Origin: Porpolomopsis calyptriformis
Taxonomy: Eukaryota > Basidiomycota > Agaricomycetes > Agaricales > Hygrophoraceae
Direction of reading: 5' to 3'
Length of the DNA: 64,000 nt
Assembly: GCA_951640195.1 (NCBI GenBank)
Contig: OX621163.1
Span: forward strand, 620,001-684,000
In this document: positions 1-11,293 of the stretch, piece after piece
Position numbering within the stretch: the first letter of the stretch is position 1
Layout of the letters: each line of letters begins with the position of its first letter
Notes under the pieces: generated by a model
The model's input: only the letters and a program-made list of their open reading frames with translations
Told to the model about the DNA's origin: nothing
Database searches by the model: none
Position numbers and translations under genes: made by a program

Positions 1-1018
1 GATTAGAGAAACTAAACGAGTCCACGCTAGGATGGTGGACAAGGATGGGATGAAAGCCCATGTAGGAATGACACAAAATGATTTGACTCCAATCATGTAT
101 GACGATTGAATTTATTTTATTTCAATTTTAAAATATACATATACACAAGGAGAGAATCCCTACTCACTTCTCGGCCTCATGGCCTGGTATAAACTTTGTA
201 TAAATGCCGTTACACGGTCACGAAGAAGCAGAATATAGGGAGTCACTGGAAGAATCAGGCGTCTCCGGGTTCAATGAAAACCTGTGCCAATTAAAGGGGT
301 GGAGAAACCTTGCCTAGCAAGGTAACTTGTTTGGATGTTGTGTGAACATTCCATCATTGAATTCTCATAATATATGAACATTGGCTCTTCCATGTGCATG
401 TGATAAAGCAATGTATGCATTGAAAGCTGTGAGTTCTCCTGTTGGAGGTTGAGCAATGTCAACTAACATATTATCGATGGTTTGTCCTTGCACACAGAAA
501 TCAGTGAAAGCATATGCCAATGTGATTGGTATTTGGAATCATGTTATCATTTTGATGTTTCCTTTTGAATCAGAAATACAATATGATCTTGTTATCAGAG
601 TAATCAGGATGATTCCTTGTCCAAGTCCTTTCAAAGCTATCAACTTAGTTCTCTCCAGTTGCATGAGAACATAGCATGGTGGATATTCTAGATTAATGAT
701 TACTGAGGTATTTGGTTTTTCCCTCTCATCCAGTACAATTTTTGTGATAACCCCTCAAGCTTCATTGGCAACATCTAGATCTGTTTGGATATTGAAGGTC
801 ACTATCACTTTCAGCCCTATTGCTAGGTCAACAATATTTTACAATCCAGCTCTTTCTTTTTGAGTATTCCTCCCTTTTCCCATTCTCGTAGTGGCTGCCA
901 TGAATCATTCTTCTAAAGTCATTTGTCATCCTTGTATCATGTTGATTGTGGGATAATGAAATCATTGTTTTCATTCTTTCATACACTCTGTGATTGTGGC
1001 CACCTCATTCCATTGGTG
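1..1018 (-). pseudogene. Helitron helicase remnant (HEL), C-terminal part
   Basis: Minus-strand translation, interrupted by stops, resembles the C-terminal half of the PIF1-like helicase of Helitron transposons. Visible blocks include a QWNE-like stretch near 1000, GLKVTITFNIQTDLDVAN near 800, VLDERE near 735, YPPCYVLMQLERTK near 670, and the superfamily 1 segment ITLAYAFTDFCVQGQT near 500. The frame runs out near 170; positions 1-170 are AT-rich with nothing else recognisable. The N-terminal part is at 23205-23917, separated by the copia insertion. Helitrons replicate by a rolling-circle mechanism using a Rep-helicase; no Rep domain is visible here. Stops make it non-functional. Assignment rests on motif memory, not alignment. 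Confidence 0.7.
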
Positions 1019-1023
1019 ACATA

Positions 1024-1135
1024 TGATGAAGTTGGTCAGGTGAAAAATGTCAGAATAAGGAAAATACTAAAGATTATGTAATTGATATGCATGTACATTT
1101 GTATCAATAGAGTCGTGATTGTACATATCCCAACA
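1024..1135 (-). repeat. COP 3' LTR (112 bp)
   Basis: Minus-strand reading starts TGTTGGGATATG and ends ACTTCATCA. It matches the copy at 23093-23204 in length and nearly throughout. A polypurine tract GAGGGGGAG (complement of 1136-1144) directly precedes it in element orientation, as expected for plus-strand priming. TSD ACATA is at 1019-1023. Confidence 0.92.
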
Positions 1136-1322
1136 CTCCCCCTCAATCACAATGTAGTCCTAGTTTGTTGTAGAAGTACATAAACTTCGGAGCTGGGAGG
1201 GCTTTCGTGAAGATGTCAGTGATGTTTTCAGAGGTAGGTACATAGATGATTTCGACATCCTTGTTTGTTACCAATTCCCTGATGAAATGATATCGGATGT
1301 CAATGTGCTTGGATTGGGCATG
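1136..1322 (-). pseudogene. COP RNase H, C-terminal end
   Basis: Minus-strand peptide includes SKHIDIRYHFIRELV and IIYVPTSENITDIFTKALP, the conserved C-terminal block of copia-type RNase H. It ends with a stop just before the polypurine tract and 3' LTR. The upstream part is displaced to 3019 by solo LTR copy a. Across the 5-bp duplication the frame reads KFHA then QSKHID, as expected for an uninterrupted domain. Confidence 0.9.
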
Positions 1323-3013
1323 TGTCACAACTGTAGTTGCAGGTCTTCTCGTCAATCACAAGGCAGGCCTTGGAGCTTAATAAGTCTAAGAGGATATAGA
1401 AAAAGGTTCTGACAGGAATGTCTTCATAAAGGGTAATGATTCCCTCCATGTTGAGTCTGACTTCTACAAAGAAGTTCTGTTGTGGGTTAAATCCGTTACG
1501 TGCCTCTGCTGAGAGTTTAGGGAATATAGGCATGAACAGTTGGCTCGGTAACTGTGGGTTTATGTTTCTCTTTTCTTGTTCTGATGAAAAGAAGTCTGAT
1601 GATTCTGATTGCGTTCGTGCTACTACAAGTAATCTCACAGGAGGACAAAGTGATGATCCACTTCGCCCTCAGGGTTTATATAGTATTTCTAAAATAGGAG
1701 TCATTATGAGTCAGCCTCCACAGTCACCCCATTTTCTATTGTTCACAGCCTCCAGTTTAAGGTTTGCCATTGTTCCTAGTCATACTGTAGAAGGCTGTGT
1801 GCTTCTGTTGACTCAATTCTATTGGGCACTGCCTTCTGCAGCATTTAGGCTGTGTTGTCTCATGACTAGTTCCTATTGTTCTTCTGGTCATAAGATCGCC
1901 ATTGTTTCTATCTCTTGTCTGGCATATCGGGTTTCTCTTCTTTGACTGAGGAACCTTCTTTTGGTCCTCCCTTTGTTCCTAGATGTATAAAAGGTGTGGA
2001 GTTGTATCCCTATACTTCAGTTCAATCCTTGTCAATCATTATGACTCCCTCCCACCAAGGCCACTACATTCGATTCTTCAAGCAGTCTGGAGTGGTGCAC
2101 CACACTGCTCCTGTCTTTCTTGATTGCAATTCGTTTCATTACTACCTCCAGCGCATCCCCTCCGACGCTGACCTCTGTTGGTCTTCCTTCTCCTGCTTTG
2201 CTTGCAGTGGCAAGCACAAAGTCAAGAAGTGTCCGTTCGTTTGCTGGCCAATTCAGCATGCTTGCGGCTTGATGGAGGATCTGCTTGGTGAGTACTTTGT
2301 TTTGTCTTTATTAGTCTGTGTTCGTTGATAATGGGCTTTCCCTTTCTTAGCTTGGGATGATGACACCCCTCCCCCTACTTCCCAGCTCCCTTTGGAGGAG
2401 CAGGTTAATTGGGGGTCCAACAAGTGGGCTGACTCTCTTCCTTCCGTCAGGAAGGAGGCAGTTGACTGGGCTGCCAGTCCCCCCTTCCATCCTTGGACCC
2501 CTGGTCCATTAAGTCCCTTATCTAGTAGTAATGCTCTCAACTCTCTTGCCCTCTTCATAACTGCTGATCCCTATCTCTTAGTTGAAGATTTGTCCTTGTC
2601 GTCGACCAATGTTAATGTCAAGATTGAGGAAGAAGAAGTTCCTCCTAGTTTGTTGTGGAGTCCTACCAATGATTGGCTGGGTGAAGAGGTGAGGAAGATT
2701 GCGATGGGTTTTGTTGAGGGGAAGGCCGCTGAGTTGCAGGCTTCTAGTGGAGATACCAATGGGGCAATAAGTTGGCCACATTAGATGGTCAAGTGGTTTC
2801 TAGTTTCATAGAGTTCTTGAGGGATAGTATGGTGCAGGAGATTGCCAAAGCGGACTAGTTTAGATAATCAGTTGGACATGGACTTCCCCCTCTTGTATAA
2901 ATAACTTCTGCCATCAATAAAGACAGCCCCTTCCAAAGAGAAAAAGACATGAAAACAGGAAAAGACAACAAGAAGAGAGGATTTTTAAGAGAGTGAACGC
3001 CAATTTCATGATA
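1323..3013 (-). mobile_element. Solo LTR of GyF family (LTR-F copy a)
   Basis: A 1691-bp copy of the GyF LTR, starting TGTCACAACTG and ending TTTCATGATA in plus reading. It is flanked by the perfect 5-bp duplication GCATG at 1318-1322 and 3014-3018. It sits inside the COP RNase H codons. By orientation relative to complete GyF it is a minus-strand LTR: the retroelement promoter fires leftward (TATATAAA complement near 1677), while the LTR-borne gene reads rightward. No gag-pol is attached, so it arose by LTR-LTR recombination. Confidence 0.93.
2041..2784 (+). CDS. LTR-borne antisense zinc-knuckle-like protein, copy a (short form)
   Basis: Three-exon model: 2041-2287, 2351-2527, 2582-2784, with GTGAGT..TTAG and GTAATG..TTAG introns; spliced length 627 nt (208 residues). 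A TATAAAA box at 1986-1992 precedes the first downstream ATG by about 50 bp, which decided the start. Exon 1 has CFACSGKHKVKKC, a CX2CX3HX4C motif one residue shorter than a retroviral zinc knuckle. Exon 3 has an acidic KIEEEE segment. A 13-bp deletion between AAT repeats in exon 3 (near 2770) shifts frame and ends the protein at SWPH, losing about 30 C-terminal residues; copy b shares it. Function unknown. Expression is not shown, but all exons are open and splice sites intact. Confidence 0.75.
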
Positions 3014-3018
3014 GCATG

Positions 3019-3550
3019 GAACTTGTTGTTCTTCACGAGGGCAATCGCACCTTGGTTATCCAAGTAGAGGGTAGTTGGATTCATGAATTTTGAGGTGAGT
3101 TCTCCCAAAAATTGTCATACCCATAACAGTTCCTTTAGGGCATGGGTTTGCCCAATGTACTTGGATTCCATACTTGAGAGGGCCACAATAGGCTGCTTCT
3201 TCAAGCTCCATGTGACAGTCCCTTCTCCCATCTGCATCACATATCCAGATATTGAGTGTCTATCTGACTGGGATCCCCAGTCGGCATCAGTGTATATCGC
3301 CAGGTCTGACTGTTCACCCCCACCCAAGACCAGCCATAGGTCCTTCATTGAGTTGAGGTATATAATGAGGCATGTTAAGGCCTCCCAGTGCGCCATTCCT
3401 AGGTTTTTAACAAATTGGGCAAGCTGCTTGACTTGGAATATCGCATCCAGCCGGGATATCATAACCAGCCAGAGGACATGACCTATAGCCTCAGCATAAG
3501 GTACATCCTGCATCTCACTTATCTGATGTGGTGTAGCAGGTGATTGATCT
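3019..3550 (-). pseudogene. COP reverse transcriptase end and RNase H start
   Basis: Minus-strand copia pol. YAEAIGHVLW and AIYTDADWGSQSDRHSISGY (the RNase H DADW block) are followed by VALSSMESKYIGQTHALKE and LYLDNQGAIALVKNNKFHA. The upstream side stops at the GyA1 3' LTR at 3551. About 130 residues of RT centre, including the catalytic YVDD, are absent when compared with the other flank at 9995. The GyA1 insertion therefore coincides with a deletion or a later rearrangement. Confidence 0.88.
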
Positions 3551-3806
3551 TGTTAGGTCCGAAGTTTCAGAGTTGAATTCGGAGATCGGAGATGGATAAA
3601 CGACGGGACTTAGTCGATATTCTGTCTACAGATACAGGGGAAAAACGCAGTACTTATATACCTGCTAGATAATTATATCTGAGACATAGTGACGACAGAG
3701 GACGTCATAAGTAGGAAACATGTGAAAAGTACGGAGTGTTCGGAGTTGTCGGAGTAATCGGAGTTCATCGGAATCCATCGGAGTTCATCGGAACTGGGAT
3801 GTAACA
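3551..3806 (-). repeat. GyA1 3' LTR (256 bp)
   Basis: Plus reading TGTTAGGTCC..GATGTAACA. Matches 9748-9994 and both GyA2 LTRs. The left edge holds a run of GGAGT/CCGA units (3736-3795). A purine-rich tract lies just internal to it (complement of 3807-3822, AGAGGGAGATAC). Confidence 0.93.
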
Positions 3807-3975
3807 GTATCTCCCTCTTAAGGGCGAGCCCTCGAGACCGCATATTGGACTTGACCATATATAGTAATGACCAAGAAATCGGAGTTTTGGAATGTGGCAG
3901 ATTTCGGAGAATTGTCGGAGTTTGAAATCAGAACATATATAATGAGGTCCAGTGGACCACCCTTCTTCATTAACA

Positions 3976-4744
3976 ATGCCCACTCGCGAAGAAATCCAAG
4001 CCCAACTCACACAGCTGCAAGTCCAGCTCGAAAACGAAGAGCGATGAGAACGCGAGGAAGTGGAGAAAAAAGCGGAGGAGGCCCAGAGGGCAGAGGAAGA
4101 GTGTCAGTTGGCAGAGGAATGATGGGCGGCCAGAAAGGCAGCCAAAGCTGCAAAAAGGGAGGCAGCAAGGACAATGGAGCAAGCGGAGATGGCGGAGATG
4201 GCGGTAGAGGAAAGATCAGGGCAAGAGGCCTTGATCAGAAGGCCGTAAGTATTTTCTTTTTCATCTGCCTTATTCCGGAGTTGACCGGAGTTCGTTTAGG
4301 AGAGCTCCGTGCGAGCCTTGCATCAAGAAAGGGAGTGTGGAGGAGTGCGTGTGGCCGACCGGACAGGGGAAGGCCTAGAGTTGTACCGCCTGCCAACAGG
4401 TGAAGGCTAAATGCTGGGTTGGGGAAGAACCAGCAAAAAGGAAACGTGTCCAGAGTACCATGGAGGAACCGGAACACAGAGGAAAAAGGCAGCGGGGAAA
4501 TGCGGAGTTGTTGGAGATGGCGAATTTGAGGGAGGAGTTGCAGGGAGTTTGGGGGGAGATGAGGAAGATGAAAATGGAGATGAAGAGAATGAGGGAGTCC
4601 ATGGAGAGGACTGAGGAGTTGTTAGATGGGGATTATAAGGATAGTGGAGAAAGCAGAGAAAGTTCGGAGGAATCGGAGGAGTCGGAGATGTCGGAGGAGG
4701 AGGAATTACCCATAAGAGATGTAGAAATAGTCCCTTTGGAATAG
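3976..4744 (+). pseudogene. Antisense coiled-coil/Zn2Cys6-like gene of GyA1
   Basis: Two exons, 3976-4244 and 4300-4744, with an intron GTAAGT..TTTAG; 714 nt. It lies antisense to gag-pol between the integrase end and the 3' LTR. Exon 1 starts MPTREEIQAQL and is rich in E, K, A and R (coiled coil). Exon 2 begins with a cysteine cluster matching GyA2: CEPC, eight residues, C, eleven residues, CTACQQVKAKC, followed by basic and acidic stretches. Three in-frame stops (two TGA in exon 1 near 4044 and 4119, one TAG in exon 2 near 4375) are all explicable as C-to-T changes from the GyA2 codons. The splice donor here is intact, whereas in GyA2 it is mutated, so the two copies complement each other as evidence for the gene model. 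Confidence 0.72.
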
Positions 4745-4791
4745 ATAATGAATTTTTTGAATTGAAGAAAAATAAATAAGAGCGAAAGAAA

Positions 4792-7700
4792 TCAATAGTC
4801 AGGTCCAGGTTTCTCCAGATAAGCGGAGTGGAACTCCGAGATGAGTTCCGAAGCATGTCCTAGCTCAGTAGCAAGGATCCATGAGGTTTCTTCATCGGTA
4901 CCTTCATAGCCTTCCCAACGAACCAAATACAATAATTTGCATAAGCGATGCCTATTATCAATTTTCGAGTCTAAGATTTCGGAGATCTCGAACTCCGGTT
5001 CTCCATCTATGATTACCGGAGGAGGTGGAGGTTGTACTCAGTTCGGAATCGTATTCGGTGAGGCTGGTTCCAACTGTGAAACATGAAAGACAGGATGGAT
5101 AGCTTTCATGGAACTAGGCAAACGGAGAGTATAGGAATGGGTTCCAACTCGGGCAATGACCTTGAAAGGACCTAAGTTCTTCTCCGAGAGTTTCTTGGAG
5201 GGTCTGGTAGTTCGGAAAAACTTGGCCTTTATGAAGGCTTGAGTTCCTATCTCGAAATCAGGGGCTGGAATGCGCTTTAAGTCAGCATAGTGCTGATAAC
5301 ACTTTTGAGCTTCGGAGATGGTATTTCGGAGTTCGGAGTGGAGTTCGTCCAAATCAACAGCAAGTTCTCTGGCTTGAATGGAAGTAAGATCACGCTCAGG
5401 GTGTACTGAAATATTTGGATGATAACCCTTGTTGGCAAAAAAAGGGGATATCCCAGTAGTAGCGTTCGGAGCATTGTTATACGCAAATTCCGCAATAGCC
5501 AGGAGATGGGACCAGTTGTCCTGTTGATAGTTACAATACATCCATAGGTATTGCTCCAAGGTTTGATTGACTCGTTCAGTTTGTCCATCACCTTCTGGAT
5601 GGTACCCGGAGGTAAAATGGAGATGCATGTCAAGGACTTTACCCAATGACCGGAAAAAGCGGGAGACGAATTCCAAACCTCGGTCACAGGTGACATGTGA
5701 GGGAACTCCATGTTTGGAGAATACATGGACAAGGAAAAGTTGAGCGAGCTGAGGAGCAGTGATGGTGTCAAAGGTTGGTATGAAAATAGCTTGTTTGGAG
5801 AATTGATCAACAATGACAAGAATAGCGGAGAATTCATCGGAGTTAGGGAGTTACTCGATGAAATCCATGGAGATGGAATTCCAAGGCTTCTCCGGAATTG
5901 GGAGTTGCTTGAGCAAACCATAAGGTCGATGGCGAGGGACTTTAGACCTAGCGCACATAGTACAGGAGTTACAGTAGTCCTTTACAAAGGTCCGGAGTTC
6001 TGGCCATGTGTATTCTCATTGGATCAATTCAAGCGTTTTGTTTTGACCAAAATGACCAGCAATTAGATGATCATGTTTCATATGCAGAATTTGAAGTCGT
6101 AAGTCATCTACATCAGGCACATAGATACAACCATTGTGATGAAGGAAACCAGAGGTGTCGATAGTCCATCGGAGATCGGAGTTGGCATCGGAGTTGGCAT
6201 CAGAGTTAGACTCTGCAACCTTTAGGTGCTCCATAGCCACTGGATCATCACGAAGTGAATTCCGAATTTTCGAGTGGAGGGAGTCTACATCCATAATGAA
6301 TGCAGCCTTTAACACTAGATCCAATAAGGATAAAGCTCGTAGGGATGAAGCCAGTTGCTCCAAGGTAAAAACTGGTCGGAGGTTCTGAGGATTGATACTG
6401 GCATAGTCGCTATCTCCCTCTTTAGGATTTATGTCATATCGACGCATTAAGAAGTCCGGTTTTGCTCTGAGTTTTCCAGGGCGAAAACAAATGATGAGAT
6501 TAAAGCCTGACAAAAATTCAGACCAACAAGCCTGACATTGTGCCAGGAGTTTGGTCGTAGAAAAGTATACCAAATTCTTGTGATCAGTGACAATGTCGAC
6601 CGGGTCAGAAGAGCCTTCAAGGTAATGATGCCAGTTGCGAAAACTATCATGAATGGCTAATAGCTCCTTATCATGGATATCGTAATTCAACTCCGGCGGA
6701 GTTAAAGTCTGAGAGTAGAATGCGATGGGATGTAACAATTCATCATCCGTATAAGTTGATAAGATGCCCACTATGGCGTAATCAGAGGCATCTGTTTCTA
6801 CCACCAGACGTGATCCCAGAGTGAAGTTGACAAGAACAGGAGCAGAAGTGAAGGCCTGCTTCAGAGATTTAAATGCAAATTTGCACTGAGTATCAAAATT
6901 CCATGGAACGTTTTTCTGCGTCAGTCGCATAAGCGGAGATACCAATCCTGAGTAGTTATTGATAAAACGCCTATAGAAATTTCCAAAACCTAAGAATGAC
7001 TGGACATCCTTGACTTTCCGTGGTTCCGGCCAATCCAGGATAATTTGAACCTTGGCAGGGTCCATGGTAATTCCACCAGGGGAAAGAATAAATCCAAGGT
7101 ATTCAATCGTATCTTGATGAAAGAAACATTTCTCCAGTTTTCCGAAAAGACTGTTAAGTCGGAGTCTTCAGAGTACCTCGCGGACATGTCTCCGGTGATC
7201 CGCAATGTTATCTGAGTAGATAAGGATATCGTCAAGATATACTACAACAGAGATATCGGAGAGGTCGGAGAAAATCTCGTTCATGAAAGGTTGAAATGTT
7301 GATGGGGCATTGCATAGACCTAGGGGCATAACCAAGAATTCGAAAGCACCATACCTGGTACGGAAAGTGGTTTTCCATTCATCTCCTTCCGCGATTTGTA
7401 CATTGAAGTATCCAATTCACAAATCGATTTTGGTGTAGATACGACCTTTACTGGCACGGTCCAGGAGATCGGAGATGAGCAGAAGTGGGTAACGATCTTT
7501 CTTGGTAATTTTATTGATGCCTCGATAGTCCACACATAAACGTAAGGAGCCATCTTTCTTGTGGATGAAAATGATCGGAGCACCGCCCGGAGATCTGGAG
7601 GAATGTATCCAACCTTTTCTAAGGTGCTCATCCAAGAATATATGAAGGGCTTCTTGTTCCGCAACAGAAAGAGAATAGATGCGTCCCAGTGGAGGTGTCG

Positions 7701-8486
7701 TACCTTCCTCTAGCTCAATATGGTGATCGCTGTAACGATGAGGAGGAAGACATTTAGATTTTCCTTCACTGAAAACATCAGCATAGTCATGATATTCCGG
7801 AGGAACTTTCGCATAAAACGTAGGGTCCAGAGGAACATCGGAGATGTCGACAGAATGCGCTTTCGCAATATCAGCAGTTTGAAGAACAAATGACTGAGAT
7901 CCTTCTTGCTTGCTAGCATGTACAAAGGCGGCTGCCAAAATAATGGACACAGGAGGAAGTGAAGTCGGAGCTGGAGTCGGAGCTGGAGGGTCAAGCGGAG
8001 TTGCCTCAGAGGGCTTAAGTGTCGACGACAAAGATGAATACATCAGTTTTGGTGTCCCAAATGAAATACTGCTTGTAACCCAGTCAATCAATGGATTGTA
8101 GTGGGTAAGCCAGTTGAATCCAAGAACAGCAGAACAAGATGCATCCAACGGAGTGACCAAAAACTCAATATCTAGAGTTTCTCCAGAAGGAAATTGGACA
8201 GGGAGGATAACTCCCATATCAATGGTTCTCCCTTGAGATCCATCAAATAATCGGAGTTGCTTTGGAGGAAGCGGAGATGTTTGGAGCTTGTTTCGATGGA
8301 CAAAGTCAAAGTCCAAGAAACAGTGTGTGGATCCTGAATCGATAAGAGTCAGAATAGATAATGAATCGATAAATAAAGTGATCAAAAAGGAATCAGAGCA
8401 AGGAACGGAAGCATTGAGCTTTACAATAGAAGATGCAGGAACAGTTTCAACGCAGTCCACATTCCGCATCTCATGTGGACTGCCTC
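4792..8486 (-). pseudogene. pol: GyA1 pol (protease, RT, RNase H, integrase, chromodomain)
   Basis: Minus-strand order: protease LTLIDSGSTHCF near 8340; RT with LRLCVDYRGIN near 7530 and catalytic [11 protein letters not shown] near 7230; RNase H VVETDASDYAI near 6800; integrase zinc region HDHLIAGHFGQNKT to CNSCTMCARSK (6100-5940); integrase core with CDRG near 5690 and GQTERVNQTLEQ near 5570; chromodomain ILDSKIDN..LLYLVRWEGYEG near 4900-4980. Pol is in the -1 frame relative to gag. TGA stops are visible near 7415, 7175 and 5037; in GyA2 the matching codons are sense. Complete in layout but not translatable. Confidence 0.92.
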
Positions 8487-9713
8487 CTATTTTTCCGGAG
8501 CGGCTGGAGGGGCACTCGGAATAGAAGTAGGGGATTCCTGAGTGAGTGGTTCGGCAACAGTAGTGGCACGTCCAGAAGCCTTCTTTGAAGCAGAGGAACC
8601 AGACTTTGGACATTCCTTTGCCATATGACCTGGGGATCCACAAAACATACACAAGTTATTATCCAAATGACGTTTTCATTCAGCCGGAGTAAGCTTTCCA
8701 TCTTTTCCGAGCTTATCGGAGAGGTCAGGATGCTTCGGAGTTGAGGTAGTCGGAGTTGATTTCATAGGAGTTTTCTTGAAAGTAGAAGGTGTTGTTGGAG
8801 ATGAAGGTGGTTTAGGAGCATTCGTCGGAGGTGGCGGAGCATGACCAGAGTCATGCTTAAGCTCCCCTTTACATTCCCAATACCTAGCATCAATTGTTTG
8901 AGCTAACTCCTTCATAGCTACCAACGTGGCTGGTTTTCCGACTTGAGACATTTGATCCTTGATTCGATCTGGAAGACCACGGTAAAAGATATGCCGCAGT
9001 GCTCCAACGTCCCATTGGACTTGAACCGCTAGCCTATTGAAGTGCACAATATATTTGGCGATCTGTTGATTATCGAACATCTTCAAAGATTCCAATTCCG
9101 CTTCGGCAGTTCCTATTGGATCCAAAGGTCCGAATTGGTCCTGTAACTCGGAGCAGAACTCCGAGAAGTCTGAGAGGAACAACGGAGGGTTAGGAATAGT
9201 CTCCAAAAGGTAAGGTTCGAATAAAGATAATGCCATTCCCTTCAGAAATGACATAGCGTAATTGACCTTAGCTTCATTGGAAGTAAACGCAGAAGGCCTA
9301 TCCTTGAAATTCAATTGAAGTTGAACCAGGAAAGGTCAGAGTTTCATTGGATCAGAGCCGTCGAAAGGATCAGGCTCTCAAACTTTGGATTTTGCGGGTT
9401 TGGCTCCAGAAGAAGCTTGAGTGATGGTGGCGATATTTTGAAAAGCCATGATCAGTCTCTCTTCAGCTGTCTCCTGTTCCAGAGCTTCTTGAGTTGGCTG
9501 GACTTGAGGTGTCTCTTCAATCGAAGTTGATGCTTGACCTTGAGTAGTCTGTGGAGTTATAGGTCGTAACGGATTTTCTCGATCATGAAAAGCAGTAGGA
9601 AGCCTTTCAGATATACGCATAGTCGGAGACACAGGACTTGTTTCAGAGTTGGTCAGAGATAATCGACTTCTAGTTGAAAATCCCATAAAACGTTCAAGAG
9701 TACGTTGTGTCAT
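8487..9713 (-). pseudogene. gag: GyA1 gag
   Basis: ATG at 9713 (MTQRTLERFMGF), capsid-like region NYAMSFLKGMALSLF to FCSELQDQFGPLDP, proline-rich linker, then zinc knuckle CMFCGSPGHMAKEC near 8640. It ends at GAA AAA TAG (8487-8495), identical in GyA2, marking the authentic gag terminator before the -1 pol frame. Two TGA stops near 9376 and 9337 occur at the same positions in GyA2, and a third near 8676 is CGA in GyA2. Gag would form the virus-like particle. Confidence 0.9.
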
Positions 9714-9734
9714 CGTGAATAAAAACCCGAGCTA

Positions 9735-9745
9735 GAGACAGAATA
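9735..9745 (-). promoter_or_regulatory. GyA1 self-priming primer-binding site
   Basis: Minus reading ATATTCTGTCT, two bases inside the 5' LTR. It is the exact reverse complement of AGACAGAATAT in the LTR (complement of 9815-9825), the predicted 5' end of the transcript. Tf1/sushi chromoviruses prime reverse transcription this way instead of with a tRNA. Confidence 0.8.
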
Positions 9746-9747
9746 TA

Positions 9748-9994
9748 CTGTTAGGTCTGAAGTTTTGGAGTTGAATTCGGAGATCAGAGATGGATAAATG
9801 ACGGGACTTAGTCGATATTCTGTCTACAGATACAGGGGAAAAACGTAGTACTTATATACCTGCTAGATAATTATATCTGAGACATAGTGATGACAGAGGA
9901 TGTCATAAGTAGGAAACATGTGAAAAGTACGGAGTGTTCGGAGTTGTTGGAGTCATCGGAGTTCATCGGAGTTTGTCGGAACTGGGATGTAACA
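9748..9994 (-). repeat. GyA1 5' LTR (247 bp)
   Basis: TGTTAGGTCTG..GATGTAACA in plus reading, the partner of 3551-3806. On minus, a TATATAA box (complement near 9851-9857) lies about 30 bp upstream of AGACAGAATAT, the inferred transcription start. Confidence 0.93.
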
Positions 9995-11250
9995 ACACTG
10001 CAGAAAGTGTTTCATACCATTTGTGCCTAGCCTGTTTTAGTCCATACATTGCTTTCAGCAGATAACAGACCTTCCCTTCCTCTCCAGGTTTCAGAACTCC
10101 TTTCGGAGGCCACATATAGACCTCCTCCTTCAGTGGGGCATTCAGGTAAGCACTCTTGATATCTACCTGGTGAATTTCCCAGTCGAGTTGAGCAGCTAAA
10201 GAGAGGATGACTTTGACAGATGGCATCTCCGCAGCTGACAAGAATGTTTCCATGTAATTCACACCATATGTTTGGCAGTGTCCACCAGCAACTATGTGAA
10301 CCTGACGTGTATCCACAACATCATCCACATTCTGTTTCTCCTTCAATACTTTGGAACATGGGATTACGGGTTTTCTGGGAGGTAGGTCGACAATCTCCCA
10401 AGTCCAGAGTTTTTGGAGTTGACCTATCTCATATTTCAGAGCAGCATCCCATGCCTTTCCATGTGGGCCCTCAAGTGCTTCAGTCATTGAGTGCAGTTCT
10501 GAGCCCATGGATCCTGCTATCGCATAAAGCGGGTCAAGGGTTTCATCATCAGAATTGAAGTTGAGCGGGATTACTCCCCCTGGTTCATCACCACTCTCCA
10601 GACTGAGATCACAGATGAATGCCTCAGCATATGCTAGGGCAGCAGGTTCATAAACACCCTTTGCCATATCCCAGTAAGATCCTGGGGGTAGACATGTATG
10701 CATTCCACATCCAAAGGTAGGTACTAATTCCAGGATTTCTGGGATTTCTGGGTTAAGTCCCCAGGTTTCTGGGATTTTTGGAGTTTCTGGAACAACTTCG
10801 GAATTGGGGGGTAGGTGTCTAGGTTCATCGGGATAGCACTGGATGACTTTATTCTTCTCCCCTTCATCCAGGGTATCTTCAGGGATGATAATACCTTCAC
10901 CCTGAAGCAGATTGTAAGAGTTCTTGATCTTGCAGTGCTCACAACCAGCTGGATACAACCAATATCTATTGGATATGTGTAAACCTGGTACAAGCGGTGG
11001 CAAGATATAAAAAGAACTACCTAAATAAGGGTAAATACTGCCTATGTACTGCTCTCTGGTACAAACACCAATACATAAGGACTACATCCCTAATGTACAC
11101 ACTGTAACAGTAATATCTGTTACACAGATGTAGGTCTTCCGGGTTGAACACAACATCCTGTTCAATACTGTGTCATGATCCCAAACTGATTTGGTATCAA
11201 ACTTAACCAAAGATCATGCATTCAGCAAGTAGCATCCATAGCTCAAATAC
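9995..11250 (-). pseudogene. COP pol: integrase-RT linker and N-terminal RT
   Basis: Minus-strand copia RT: WDAALKYEIGQLQKLWTWE, KVLKEKQNVDDVVDTRQVH, MPSVKVILSLAAQLDWEIHQ, VDIKSAYLNAPLKEEVYM and AMYGLKQARHKWYETLSAV are the standard N-terminal blocks. Upstream sequence to about 11250 appears to continue the pol linker (SVWDHDTVLNRML near 11190, YPYLGSSFYILPP near 11015) with stops near 11085 and 11215. RT stops at the GyA1 5' LTR; the catalytic YVDD part is missing. Confidence 0.85.
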
Positions 11251-11259
11251 CCTTTATCT

Positions 11260-11293
11260 TATCTTATCTTATCTTAGATAAGATAAGATATCA
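11260..11293. repeat. GATA-motif palindrome
   Basis: Tandem TATCTTATCTTATC units run directly into their inverse GATAAGATAAGATA, forming a near-perfect hairpin or cruciform. Each unit contains the GATA-factor core (HGATAR). Confidence 0.7.

Larger units (their letters stand above)
3551..9994 (-). mobile_element. Ty3/gypsy chromovirus GyA1
   Basis: LTRs at 9748-9994 (5') and 3551-3806 (3'), both reading TGTTACATCC..CCTAACA on the minus strand. Internal order on minus: self-priming site, gag, pol (protease, RT, RNase H, integrase with chromodomain), followed by an antisense gene on plus before the 3' LTR. The flanks GATCT and ACACT do not match, so the original target duplication is lost. The coding region has several TGA stops, most at positions where the sister copy GyA2 or the frame implies arginine CGA. 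Sister copy: 27687-40746, opposite orientation. Confidence 0.93.

Noticed and set aside
1436..1945. Long open frames in LTR-F R-U5/U3 (for example 1436-1945 plus, 45493-45918 minus)
   Set aside because: They overlap promoters and the predicted transcript start, have no recognisable motif and shift between copies; treated as chance frames.
3867..4403. The 178-residue continuous frame at 3867-4403 as the real antisense product
   Set aside because: It is a different frame from the spliced model whose ATG, intron and 3' exon agree between GyA1 and GyA2.
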